The notes under the pieces are model-generated. The model was not told the DNA's origin. It saw only the letters and a program-made list of their open reading frames with translations, and ran no database searches. A stretch of DNA of 64,000 nucleotides from Streptomyces sp. TRM70350 (GTDB lineage Bacteria > Actinomycetota > Actinomycetes > Streptomycetales > Streptomycetaceae), in contig NZ_JAHUXH010000037.1 of the NCBI RefSeq assembly GCF_019219825.1, positions 1-64,000 on the forward strand, written 5' to 3'. Below, piece after piece: positions 52,820 to 60,880 of the stretch. The translations under genes were made by a program, and so were the position numbers. Within the stretch, counting starts at the first letter, position 1; every line of letters begins with the position of its first letter.

Positions 52820-53854
52820 CTACTCCTGCTTCTTCCTCCGTGTCCCGAACACGATTTCGTCCCAGCTCGGGACCGCCGCTCTGCGGCCGGGGCGGACGCC
52901 GTCGGCCTCGGCCTGGCGGTCGGTGGCGCCGATGAGGCGGTCGCGGTGGCTGCCGACGGAGCGCGGCATGAGGACGTCCGCGTAGGCGGAACCGGCCGAG
53001 GCGGCGGGCGCCGGAGGCTCCTCCGCCTCGGGCTCGGCGGCGGGTTCCTCCACCGGCTCGGGCGCCGGACGCTCCGGGACCACCAGGTCGCCCCGGAAGC
53101 TCGGTACCGCCTCCAGCAGGCTGGTCAGCGAGTCCCGCTCACCCGCGCTCTCCTCGGCGGGCTCGGCCGGGGGTGCCGGCAGGCTCGGCCGCTCCCGGTC
53201 GGTGGAACGGTCCAGCGTGCGCTCGCGCGGCAGCCGGGCGATGCGTGGGACGAAGGGAAAGCTGGGCTCCGGAGCGCCGAGGTCGTCGGCCTCGCCGATC
53301 AGCGAGCGGGCCTCGTCGTCGACGGCCTGGACGAGCCGCCGGGGCGGGTCGTACGTCCAGCTCGCCGAGTGCGGCTCGCCCGCGACCCGGTAGACCAGCA
53401 GCACTTCCCAGGTGCCGTCGTCGCGGCGCCAGGAGTCCCACTGCACGGTGTCCTTCTCGGCGCCGCGCAGCACCAGCCGCTCCTGCACGGCCTCGCCGAG
53501 CAGCGGTCCGGAGTTCTCGCCGGGGCGGCGGACCGGGGTCTTGCGGGCCCGCTCGGCCATGAAGGCGCGCTCAGCGAGCACGGGACCCTCGAAGCGGCGT
53601 ACGCGATCGACGGGGATGCCCGCCATTTGGGCGACCTCTTCCGCGGTCGCGCCCGCACGTATCCGCGCCTGGATGTCTCGGGGGCGGAGATGGCTCTCCA
53701 CCTCGATCTCGATCTGGCCGAGGCGAGGACGGTCGCCGCGCACGGCGGCGCGGAGCCGTTCGTCGATCGGAAGCGTGTACTCCGTGCTGTCCGCAGCCTT
53801 CAGCACCAGCCGTGTGCCGTCATTGGAGACGGCCACGACACGCAGTTCGGGCAT
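52820..53854 (-). CDS. sepH: Cell division regulator SepH
   Basis: A 344-residue DUF3071 protein. SepH binds FtsZ and stimulates its assembly during Streptomyces sporulation and vegetative septation. The N-terminal conserved half holds PELRVVAVSNDGTRLVLKAA, ESHLRPRDIQARIRAGATAE and EVAQMAGIPVDRVRRFEGPV, the helix-turn-helix needed for FtsZ activation, then WDSWRRDDGTWEVLLVYRVA. The rest is a long Glu/Pro/Ala-rich linker ending in GRRAAVPSWDEIVFGTRRKK, the short conserved tail. CGGGAGGT precedes ATG 53854; the longer frame to 53941 is leader. Together with hrdB and whiH it places development-linked genes across the window. Confidence 0.92.
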   Translation of the reverse strand: MPELRVVAVSNDGTRLVLKAADSTEYTLPIDERLRAAVRGDRPRLGQIEIEVESHLRPRDIQARIRAGATAEEVAQMAGIPVDRVRRFEGPVLAERAFMAERARKTPVRRPGENSGPLLGEAVQERLVLRGAEKDTVQWDSWRRDDGTWEVLLVYRVAGEPHSASWTYDPPRRLVQAVDDEARSLIGEADDLGAPEPSFPFVPRIARLPRERTLDRSTDRERPSLPAPPAEPAEESAGERDSLTSLLEAVPSFRGDLVVPERPAPEPVEEPAAEPEAEEPPAPAASAGSAYADVLMPRSVGSHRDRLIGATDRQAEADGVRPGRRAAVPSWDEIVFGTRRKKQE

Positions 53855-54324
53855 GGGGACCTCCCGGGTGGTGCCTGCCGACGTCACGTGCGTCGCTGCT
53901 TCCGCTAGTCGAGTGTGGCCTGCCCGGGTGCAGCCTGCCACAACCTTGCCGAGTTGCCCGGCGTGTCGGGCACGGGCCCTGGATCGCCGTTATGGCACGG
54001 TTACCTATTCGCAACGCTAAGTGACCAACTCCGTCACCCTGTGCAACAAGCTCCCTCCCGGCGGTCCTTCACGGTCCCGGACGCCCTGGCGGGAGACTGG
54101 ACCCAGGGCTCGCAACAGTACTCCATTTGGACCACGTGCGTGGATTGGCGCGCCGCTCAACTTCTCCCGGAGGGCGGCACTTGGCCGTCGCTGACGGGTC
54201 TTCCCGATCACGCGCGTGGCGTACTTCACGGAACCACCAGAAACGGAACTACCGGTTTCGACCGTAGGTCCCCCTCTCCTGCCACCAGTCGATCAAGTAC
54301 GGAAAAGGCGGGCAAGGCCCCGGA
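53855..54324. other. Intergenic region, no gene seen
   Basis: This 470-base stretch between sepH and the broken membrane gene has short frames but none with third-position GC bias or recognisable product. TGGCACGGTTACCTATTCGC (about 53991-54010) is AT-richer and could hold the sepH promoter. No repeat or strong hairpin stands out. Confidence 0.4.
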
Positions 54325-54873
54325 ATGCGCGAAAGGCCCGATGTCGTCGAGGAGTCGAGGGCCGGGGAAGAGGCGAAGCAGAAGCGGATCGACCTGAGCC
54401 TGCCCCAGGGGGCGGGCAGCGCCGTGGCCGCCGTGGTGGCGCCACACTCGCCTCCTGCTTCGGGGTGTACGGGACTGGCCTCCGGCGGCAGCGTCAGCGG
54501 CGGGGGCAGTACGACGGTCGGGGACGCCCTCTCCGGTCACGGCAAGTCGTCCACCTCGGACTCCGGCAACTCCGGGGGCTCCAGGGGCTCCAGGGACTCC
54601 GGCTCCGACTCCGTTTCCGGCGGGGACGGTTCGACGCCCACTCCCTCCGGGGCACCGGACACCACCGGCGACGCCTCCTCCGGTGGCGACGACGGCGGTA
54701 CGACGGGCAGTTCGACGCCTACTCCGAGCGCGAGCTCCGGGGACGAGCAGGACACCGGCGAGGAGCAGGCCCCGACTTCCACGCCCACCGCGTCCGCTAC
54801 GACCCCAGGACCCTCCGCAAGTAGTCGTTCTGGAACATCCGTTCCGGATCCAGCCGATCCCGCAGCGCCGTGA
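54325..54873 (+). pseudogene. Frameshifted membrane-associated protein, Ser/Thr-rich tail
   Basis: The start MRERPDVVEESRAGEEAKQK then RIDLSLPQGAGSAVAAVVA is a conserved Streptomyces N-terminus. Right after VVA the frame loses sense (PHSPPASGCT), whereas the next frame reads TLASCFGVYGTGL, the expected continuation into a membrane segment. The open frame resumes as a Ser/Gly/Asp/Thr-rich low-complexity tail with STPTPS repeats. At least one indel near 54434 is needed; more are likely. The intact form would be a one- or two-segment membrane protein of unknown function. Its 3' end overlaps the convergent oxidase gene. Confidence 0.5.
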
Positions 54874-56116
54874 ACTCCCCGAAACGGGGATAGACCCCGG
54901 CGAAGTACTCCGCGTCCCGCGTGTGCACCTTGCCCCAGTGCGGCCGCCCCTCGTGCGCGGTGAAGATCCGCTCGGCGGCGGTGAAGTACGCCTGATAGGG
55001 GGTGCCCTGGAACATGTGGACGGCGATGTACGCGGTGTCCCGGCCCGATGCCGTGGACAGCGTGATGTCGTCGGCAGGGGCGGTGCGCACCTCGACGGGG
55101 AAGCTGATCCGCAGCCGCGACCGGTCGACCGTCGCCTTCAGTTCGTGCAGCGCCTCCACGACCGCCTCGCGCGGGACGGCGTACTCCATTTCCACGAAAC
55201 GCACCCGGCGCGGAGACGTGAAGACCTTGTACGGGATGTCCGTGTAAGTGCGCGCGGAGAGGGCCTTGCTGGAGATCTGGGCGATCGTGGGGATGGTGGC
55301 GGGCACCGCGCGGCCGACCCAGTTGGCCACCTGGAAGACGCCGTTGGAGAGGAACTCGTCCTCGAACCAGCCCTTGAGCTGCCCCACCGGACGCTCCGGG
55401 CCGGCGGTGCGGTTGTTGCGCTTGGTGTTGGTGTTGCCGGTGTGCGGAAACCAGTAGAACTCGAAGTGCTCGTTCTCGGCCCAGAGTTCGTCGAAGGAGC
55501 TGGTGACCCGGTCGAAGGTCATCGGCTCTTCGCGCGCGGTGAGCAGGAAGATCGGCTCGACGGCGAAGGTGATCGCGGTGACGATGCCAAGGGCGCCGAG
55601 GCCGATCCGGGCGGCCGCGAAGACATCCGGGTTCTCCTTCTCGGAGCAGGTGAGCACCAACCCGTCGGCGGTGACCAGCTCCAGGCCCCGGATCTGGGCG
55701 GCGATCGAAGCGGAGTCGCGGCCCGTACCGTGCGTGCCGGTGCTGGTGGCCCCGGAGACGGTCTGTTCCATGATGTCGCCCATGTTGGTCAGCGACAGCC
55801 CCTCACGCGCGAGGGCCACATTGAGTCTCTTGAGGGGGGTGCCCGCCTCGACGGTGACGGTGCCGGCCTCCCGGTCAATGTTGCGGATGCCCGTCAAGAG
55901 TTGAGGGCGGATCAACACGCCGTCGGTCGCCGCTATGGACGTGAAGGAGTGCCCGGTGCCGACGGCCTTCACCTTCAGGCCGTCCTCCGCCGCCTGCCGT
56001 ACCGCCTCGGCCAGCTCCTCCACGGAGGCGGGCGTGACCTCCCGTGCCGGGCGGGCGGCGACATTGCCGCCCCAGTTACGCCATGTGCCGTTCTTCCCGC
56101 TCGCTGTGCTGCTCAA
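54797..56116 (-). CDS. FAD-linked aldonolactone oxidase (ALO family)
   Basis: A 439-residue vanillyl-alcohol-oxidase-fold flavoenzyme. The FAD_binding_4 domain spans about residues 15-180 (SVEELAEAVRQAAEDGLKVK; AVGTGHSFTSIAATDGVLIR; GATSTGTHGTGRDSASIAAQ) and the D-arabinono-lactone-oxidase domain about 185-435, ending in HEGRPHWGKVHTRDAEYFAG with the HWxK active-site motif and DPERMFQNDYLRRVLG. It oxidises sugar lactones or alditols; the His in GTGHSF is where FAD may attach covalently. The start appears to be TTG 56116, with GGGGAGG 5 bases before it. The first 41 bases overlap the 3' end of the MFS gene, so both are one operon. Confidence 0.9.
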   Translation of the reverse strand: MSSTASGKNGTWRNWGGNVAARPAREVTPASVEELAEAVRQAAEDGLKVKAVGTGHSFTSIAATDGVLIRPQLLTGIRNIDREAGTVTVEAGTPLKRLNVALAREGLSLTNMGDIMEQTVSGATSTGTHGTGRDSASIAAQIRGLELVTADGLVLTCSEKENPDVFAAARIGLGALGIVTAITFAVEPIFLLTAREEPMTFDRVTSSFDELWAENEHFEFYWFPHTGNTNTKRNNRTAGPERPVGQLKGWFEDEFLSNGVFQVANWVGRAVPATIPTIAQISSKALSARTYTDIPYKVFTSPRRVRFVEMEYAVPREAVVEALHELKATVDRSRLRISFPVEVRTAPADDITLSTASGRDTAYIAVHMFQGTPYQAYFTAAERIFTAHEGRPHWGKVHTRDAEYFAGVYPRFGEFTALRDRLDPERMFQNDYLRRVLGS

Positions 56117-57314
56117 CGGTGCCTCCCCGACCCGCAGCCGGCCGCTTGAGCCGGCGGTACCCGAGGAAACCGACCGCGACCGCGACGGCCCCGGACACCG
56201 CCGGAACCCCGTACCCGGCGCGCGCACCGGCGGCGTCGATCACCCAGCCGGCCACGGAGGAGCCGAGGGCGACCCCCACCGCGAGCCCGGTGCTCACCCA
56301 GGTCATGCCCTCGGTCAGTTGCGCGCGTGGTACGTGCTCTTCGACCAGGGACATCGTCGTGATCATCGTGGGAGCGATGGACAGGCCCGCGACGAAGAGC
56401 GCCACGGCCAGAAACGGCAAGTTTCCGACCAGTAGGAGGGGGATCATACTCACGGCCATCGCGCACACGCCCAGCAACCACCGAGGTTCGGGCGCCCCCT
56501 TGAAGTGCAGCAGCCCGAAGACGGCGCCTGCCACGCAGGAGCCCAGCGCGTACACCGCGAGGACGACGCTGGCCGCCCCCTTGTGGCCCTGCTCGTCGGC
56601 GAAGGCCACGGTGACCACGTCCACCGCCCCGAAGATCGCGCCGGTGGCCACGAAGGTGGCCACCAGGACCTGCAGACCGGCGGAGCGCATGGCGGAGCCG
56701 CCGCCGTGCCGCTCGCGCGGGTGCGGGGCGGGCTCGGTGGACCGCTGCGCGGTCAGCCAGAAGACGCCGGCCGCGAGGAAGCAGGCGGCCAGCAGCGGAC
56801 CGGCCTCCGGGAACCAGGCGGTGGACAGGCCGATGGAGATGATCGGCCCGAAGATGAAGCAGATCTCGTCCACCACGGACTCGAAGGAGTACGCGGTGTG
56901 CAGCTGCGGGGTGCCCCGGTACAGGGCCGCCCAGCGGGCCCGGATCATCGCGCCGACGCTCGGCACGCACCCGATGCCCGCACAGGCCACGAACAGCACC
57001 CAGTCCGGCCACCCGTAGTGCGCGGCGACCAGCAGAACGGCCGCCCCGGTCAGCGCCAGCAGGGTCGCCGGGCGCAGCACCCGCCGCTGCCCGTACTGGT
57101 CGACCAGCCGCGAGACCTGCGGGCCCGCCACCGCCGCCGCCAGCGCGATGGTGGCCGACAGCGCTCCCGCCAGCCCGTACCGCCCGGTGAGCTGGGAGAC
57201 CATCGTGACCACACCGATGCCCATCATCGACAGCGGCATCCGGCCGAGGAATCCCGCGGCGGAGAAGCCCTTGGAGCCGGGGGCGGCGAACAGGGCGCGG
57301 TAGGGGCTGGGCAC
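56076..57314 (-). CDS. Major facilitator superfamily transporter
   Basis: A 412-residue MFS permease with 12 predicted membrane segments. The first loop carries GPQVSRLVDQYGQRRVLRPA, a variant of the MFS signature D-x4-GRR, and GTPQLHTAYSFESVVDEICF is characteristic of the Streptomyces YbfB/AraJ-like group near hemH. The middle loop is charged (RSTEPAPHPRERHGGGSAMR). Direction is probably efflux, substrate unknown. GTG 57314 with GGAGA upstream. It diverges from hemH across 218 bases and overlaps the ALO gene. Confidence 0.9.
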   Translation of the reverse strand: MPSPYRALFAAPGSKGFSAAGFLGRMPLSMMGIGVVTMVSQLTGRYGLAGALSATIALAAAVAGPQVSRLVDQYGQRRVLRPATLLALTGAAVLLVAAHYGWPDWVLFVACAGIGCVPSVGAMIRARWAALYRGTPQLHTAYSFESVVDEICFIFGPIISIGLSTAWFPEAGPLLAACFLAAGVFWLTAQRSTEPAPHPRERHGGGSAMRSAGLQVLVATFVATGAIFGAVDVVTVAFADEQGHKGAASVVLAVYALGSCVAGAVFGLLHFKGAPEPRWLLGVCAMAVSMIPLLLVGNLPFLAVALFVAGLSIAPTMITTMSLVEEHVPRAQLTEGMTWVSTGLAVGVALGSSVAGWVIDAAGARAGYGVPAVSGAVAVAVGFLGYRRLKRPAAGRGGTVEQHSEREERHMA

Positions 57315-57532
57315 TGGGTCTCCGGGCGGCTCGGAAGGATCTCGGAAGGATGGAGGGGGGCCGATACCGCTGCCGTAAGGCGCGGCACGGCTCGGTACGG
57401 ATCAGTAAGGCGCGAAGATGGCTTATACAGCTTACGAGTTGGGGGGCCCTCATGCACTCGCGAGATGGCCGGGAACACGTGCGGCACCCCACCGTTACCG
57501 CACTGTCAGTGCCGGGTGGCAGGATCGGAGTC

Positions 57533-58660
57533 ATGCCAGACGCGCTCGATGCCACCCCCTACGACGCCCTGCTCCTGCTCTCGTTCGGCGGCCCGGAGGG
57601 GCCGGACGATGTCGTCCCGTTCCTGGAGAACGTGACGCGCGGGCGCGGCATCCCCAAGGAACGCCTCAAGGAAGTCGGCCGGCACTACTTCCTGTTCGGC
57701 GGGGTCAGCCCGATCAACGACCAGAACCGCGCCCTGCTGGACGCCCTCCGCAAGGACTTCGCCGACCACGGCCTGGACCTGCCGGTCTACTGGGGCAACC
57801 GCAACTGGGCGCCGTACCTCACGGACACCCTGCGCGAGATGGTCCGCGACGGCCGCCGCCGCATCCTGGTCCTCGCCACCAGCGCCTACGCCTCGTACTC
57901 GGGCTGCCGCCAGTACCGCGAGAACCTGGCCGACGCGCTCGCCGCCCTGGAGGCGGAGGGCCTCGACCTGCCCAAGATCGACAAGCTGCGGCACTACTTC
58001 AACCACCCCGGCTTCGTGGAGCCCATGATCGACGGCGTGCTCCAGTCCCTCGCCTCCCTCCCCGAGAACGTCCGGGACGGCGCGCACCTCGCGTTCACGA
58101 CCCACTCCATCCCGAACTCCGCCGCGGACACCTCCGGCCCGGTCGAGGAGCACGGGGACGGCGGGGCGTACGTCAGACAGCATCTGGACGTGGCACAGCT
58201 GATCGCCGACGCCGTCCGAGAGCGCACCGGCGTCGACCACCCCTGGCAGCTCGTCTACCAGTCGCGCTCCGGCGCCCCGCACATCCCGTGGCTGGAGCCC
58301 GACATCTGCGACCACCTTGAGGAGCGGCACGCGGCGGGGGCCCCGGCCGTCGTGATGGCCCCCATCGGCTTCGTCTCCGATCACATGGAGGTCCTCTACG
58401 ACCTCGACACGGAAGCCAAGGCCAAGGCCGAGGAGCTGGGTCTGCCGGTGCGCCGCTCGGCCACCGTGGGCGCCGACCCGAGGTTCGCCGCCGCGATCCG
58501 CGACCTCGTCCTGGAGCGGGCCGCCGTGGAGCGTGGCCAGAAGGTCACGCCGTGCGCCCTGGGCGCGCTGGGCCCGAGCCACCACCTCTGCCCGGTCGGC
58601 TGCTGCCCGCCCCGCGCCCCGCGTCCCGCCGCCGCGGGCGCCGACAGCCCCTACGCATGA
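57533..58660 (+). CDS. hemH: Ferrochelatase (coproporphyrin III ferrochelatase)
   Basis: A 375-residue ferrochelatase. YDALLLLSFGGPEGPDDVVP opens it; THSIPNSAA carries the metal-site His and APIGFVSDHMEVLYDLDTEA the catalytic Glu. The C-terminal TPCALGALGPSHHLCPVGCC has four cysteines (spacing suited to a [2Fe-2S] cluster), a feature of actinobacterial enzymes. In this phylum the enzyme inserts iron into coproporphyrin III, the coproporphyrin-dependent haem route, and is also called CpfC. ATG 57533 has ATCGGAGTC upstream. The stop overlaps or nearly abuts the inositol monophosphatase gene. Confidence 0.95.
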   Translation: MPDALDATPYDALLLLSFGGPEGPDDVVPFLENVTRGRGIPKERLKEVGRHYFLFGGVSPINDQNRALLDALRKDFADHGLDLPVYWGNRNWAPYLTDTLREMVRDGRRRILVLATSAYASYSGCRQYRENLADALAALEAEGLDLPKIDKLRHYFNHPGFVEPMIDGVLQSLASLPENVRDGAHLAFTTHSIPNSAADTSGPVEEHGDGGAYVRQHLDVAQLIADAVRERTGVDHPWQLVYQSRSGAPHIPWLEPDICDHLEERHAAGAPAVVMAPIGFVSDHMEVLYDLDTEAKAKAEELGLPVRRSATVGADPRFAAAIRDLVLERAAVERGQKVTPCALGALGPSHHLCPVGCCPPRAPRPAAAGADSPYA

Positions 58661-58668
58661 GGAGCGCC

Positions 58669-59484
58669 GTGACCGACGCCCACCACCTGGAACTGCTGCG
58701 GCTCGCCCAGGAGGCCGCCCGCCGCGCCGGTGAGCTGCTGCGGGACGGCCGCCCGGCCGACCTCGCGGTGGCCGCCACCAAGTCCAGCCCGATCGACGTG
58801 GTGACCGAGATGGACATCGCGGCGGAGAAGCTGATCACCGACCTGATCTCGGACCACCGCCCCGACGACGGCTTCCTCGGCGAGGAGGGCGCCTCCAGCG
58901 AGGGCAGCAGCGGCGTCCGCTGGGTGATCGACCCGCTCGACGGCACGGTGAACTACCTCTACGGGCTGCCCACCTGGGCCGTGTCCATAGCCGCCGAGCA
59001 GGACGGCGAGACCGTGGTCGGCGTGGTCGCCGCGCCGATGCGCGGCGAGACGTACCACGCGGTGCGCGGCGGCGGGGCCTGGGCGATGGGAGCCTGGGAG
59101 GGCGAGCGCAGGCTGGCCTGCCGGCCGTCCCCGCCGCTGGACCAGGCCCTGATCTCCACCGGCTTCAACTACGTCACCGAGGTCCGCACGCACCAGGCCG
59201 AGATCGCCGGCAAGCTGATCCCCCTCGTCCGCGACATCCGGCGCGGCGGCTCCGCCGCCGTCGACCTGTGCGACGTCGCCGCCGGCCGCCTCGACGGCTA
59301 CTACGAGCGCGGACTCAACGCCTGGGACTACGCCGCAGGGGAGCTGATCGCCCGGGAAGCGGGCGCCCTGACCGGCGGACGCCCCACAGAGCGCCCGTCA
59401 CGCGATCTGACGGTCGCGGGTACCCCCGGCGTCTTCGAACCCCTCCAGCGGCTCCTGGAGGACTTCGGCGCCTGGCACGACTGA
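58669..59484 (+). CDS. Inositol monophosphatase family protein (SuhB-like)
   Basis: A 271-residue Mg-dependent, Li-sensitive phosphatase fold enzyme. SPIDVVTEMDIAAEKLI, FLGEEGASSEGSSGVRWVID then PLDGTVNYLYGLP (metal-binding DPxDGT) and GLNAWDYAAGELIAREAGAL match the two IMPase signatures. It hydrolyses inositol phosphates or similar sugar phosphates; SuhB-type relatives also bind RNA polymerase. GTG 58669 lies 6 bases after AGGAG and is preferred over the ATG at 58657 that overlaps the hemH stop. The two genes are probably one transcript. Confidence 0.93.
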   Translation: MTDAHHLELLRLAQEAARRAGELLRDGRPADLAVAATKSSPIDVVTEMDIAAEKLITDLISDHRPDDGFLGEEGASSEGSSGVRWVIDPLDGTVNYLYGLPTWAVSIAAEQDGETVVGVVAAPMRGETYHAVRGGGAWAMGAWEGERRLACRPSPPLDQALISTGFNYVTEVRTHQAEIAGKLIPLVRDIRRGGSAAVDLCDVAAGRLDGYYERGLNAWDYAAGELIAREAGALTGGRPTERPSRDLTVAGTPGVFEPLQRLLEDFGAWHD

Positions 59485-59529
59485 ATCGGCCGAGGAACTG
59501 GCCGAAGCACGAGGTGGCCAGGGCACGAA

Positions 59530-59562
59530 CGGGCCCCCGGCGCTGGACTCGCCGGGGGCCCG
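59530..59562. terminator. Strong bidirectional terminator
   Basis: A perfect 13-bp stem CGGGCCCCCGGCG / CGCCGGGGGCCCG with a 7-base loop between the convergent IMPase gene and the small gene at 59575. Confidence 0.9.
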
Positions 59563-59574
59563 CCGTCGTACGGG

Positions 59575-59748
59575 TCAGACGCTTGACGCGCCGACTTCCA
59601 CACCGTGCTCGGCCGCGAGACGGCGCAGGTCGTCGAGCTCGCCCTGCTCCACCTCGACGAGGAAGTCGTCGCCCTCGTCCCGGGCCCGCGTCAGGTCGGA
59701 CTCGGTCGCCCTTATGCGCTGCAGAAGTCCTGCGGTGAATGCGTCCAT
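59575..59748 (-). CDS. Small conserved hypothetical protein (57 aa)
   Basis: MDAFTAGLLQRIRATESDLT then RARDEGDDFLVEVEQGELDD and LRRLAAEHGVEVGASSV: a short amphipathic, acidic, probably coiled-coil protein. AGGGGGC precedes ATG 59748, and it diverges from cutR at the position where S. coelicolor has a similar small gene, from memory. Function unknown; too short for membrane segments. Confidence 0.75.
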   Translation of the reverse strand: MDAFTAGLLQRIRATESDLTRARDEGDDFLVEVEQGELDDLRRLAAEHGVEVGASSV

Positions 59749-60220
59749 GCTGCGCCCCCTCGTCCTGGGTCGTGGGTCGATGGCACGGGGGTGTGCCGTT
59801 CGGAAGGGGCGATCACGTCTCCCATGGGTGCCCAGCGCTGCCCTGCTGGGCGGCGACGGTGCCGGACACCCACGCCCACTCTGCGGAAGCGGACCGCGGC
59901 GTACCGCATGGTGCTGCGGCACAAGCAGAGCGTGATCGCGGGGTGTAAACGGTCCTCCCCCCGCTCCCTCCCGCAGAAACCTCAACCGGAGGAGAAAATC
60001 TCGCATGCCCGGATCCGGCGCCCCGTTTCGCGCGGTGCCGCCGCCAGGCTCACCGCGGAGATCGCCGAGGTCCGGCCCGGGCCCGCTCCGGCTGCCGCTC
60101 CACCGCCTTACTGCCGACTTATGGCCGAAAAGGGCAGGATGGAGGTCAACACACCCCCGAAGACCCCTGCTCGCGTGCGCCCTGAGGCGCTGTGCGGGTG
60201 GACACAGGAAGGACAGCGAC
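59749..60220. promoter_or_regulatory. Upstream region of cutR
   Basis: A 472-base divergent gap with several GC-rich short inverted repeats and no frame that resembles a gene. AGGAAGGACAGCGAC immediately before GTG 60221 is the cutR ribosome site. I cannot place the promoter. Confidence 0.4.
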
Positions 60221-60874
60221 GTGCGCGTACTCGTCGTCGAGGACGAGCAACTGCTCGCCGATGCGGTGGCCACCGGACTGCGCCGGGAGGCCATGGCCGT
60301 CGACGTCGTGTACGACGGTGCGGCCGCCCTGGAGCGCATCGGCGTCAACGACTACGACGTGGTCGTCCTCGACCGCGACCTGCCCCTGGTGCACGGCGAC
60401 GACGTCTGCCGCAAGATCGTCGAGCTCGGCATGCCCACACGCGTGCTGATGCTCACGGCGTCCGGCGACGTCAGTGACCGGGTCGAGGGCCTGGAGATCG
60501 GCGCCGACGACTATCTCCCCAAGCCTTTCGCGTTCAGCGAGCTGACCGCACGCGTGCGTGCCCTCGGCCGCCGTACGAGCGTGCCGCTGCCGCCCGTCCT
60601 GGAGCGCGCCGGCATCAAGCTGGACCCGAACCGCCGCGAGGTCTTCCGGGACGGCAAGGAGGTGCAGCTCGCGCCGAAGGAGTTCGCCGTCCTGGAGGTC
60701 CTGATGCGCAGCGAGGGTGCCGTCGTCTCCGCCGAGCAGCTCCTGGAGAAGGCCTGGGACGAGAACACCGACCCGTTCACCAACGTGGTGCGCGTGACCG
60801 TCATGACCCTGCGTCGCAAGCTGGGCGAGCCGCCCGTCATCGTGACCGTGCCCGGCTCCGGTTACCGGATCTGA
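60221..60874 (+). CDS. cutR: Response regulator CutR
   Basis: A 217-residue OmpR/PhoB-type regulator. Receiver: VRVLVVEDEQLLADAVATGL, Asp51 in YDVVVLDRDLPLVHGDDVC, Thr and Lys in LMLTASGD and YLPKPFAFSELTARV. Winged-helix effector: KEVQLAPKEFAVLEVLMRSE, FTNVVRVTVMTLRRKLGEPP and VTVPGSGYRI. CutR, with CutS, responds to misfolded or mis-oxidised secreted proteins and affects htrA-type protease genes and antibiotic output in streptomycetes. The start is GTG with a strong ribosome site; it sits 6 bases before cutS. Confidence 0.95.
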   Translation: MRVLVVEDEQLLADAVATGLRREAMAVDVVYDGAAALERIGVNDYDVVVLDRDLPLVHGDDVCRKIVELGMPTRVLMLTASGDVSDRVEGLEIGADDYLPKPFAFSELTARVRALGRRTSVPLPPVLERAGIKLDPNRREVFRDGKEVQLAPKEFAVLEVLMRSEGAVVSAEQLLEKAWDENTDPFTNVVRVTVMTLRRKLGEPPVIVTVPGSGYRI

Positions 60875-60880
60875 CCGGCG

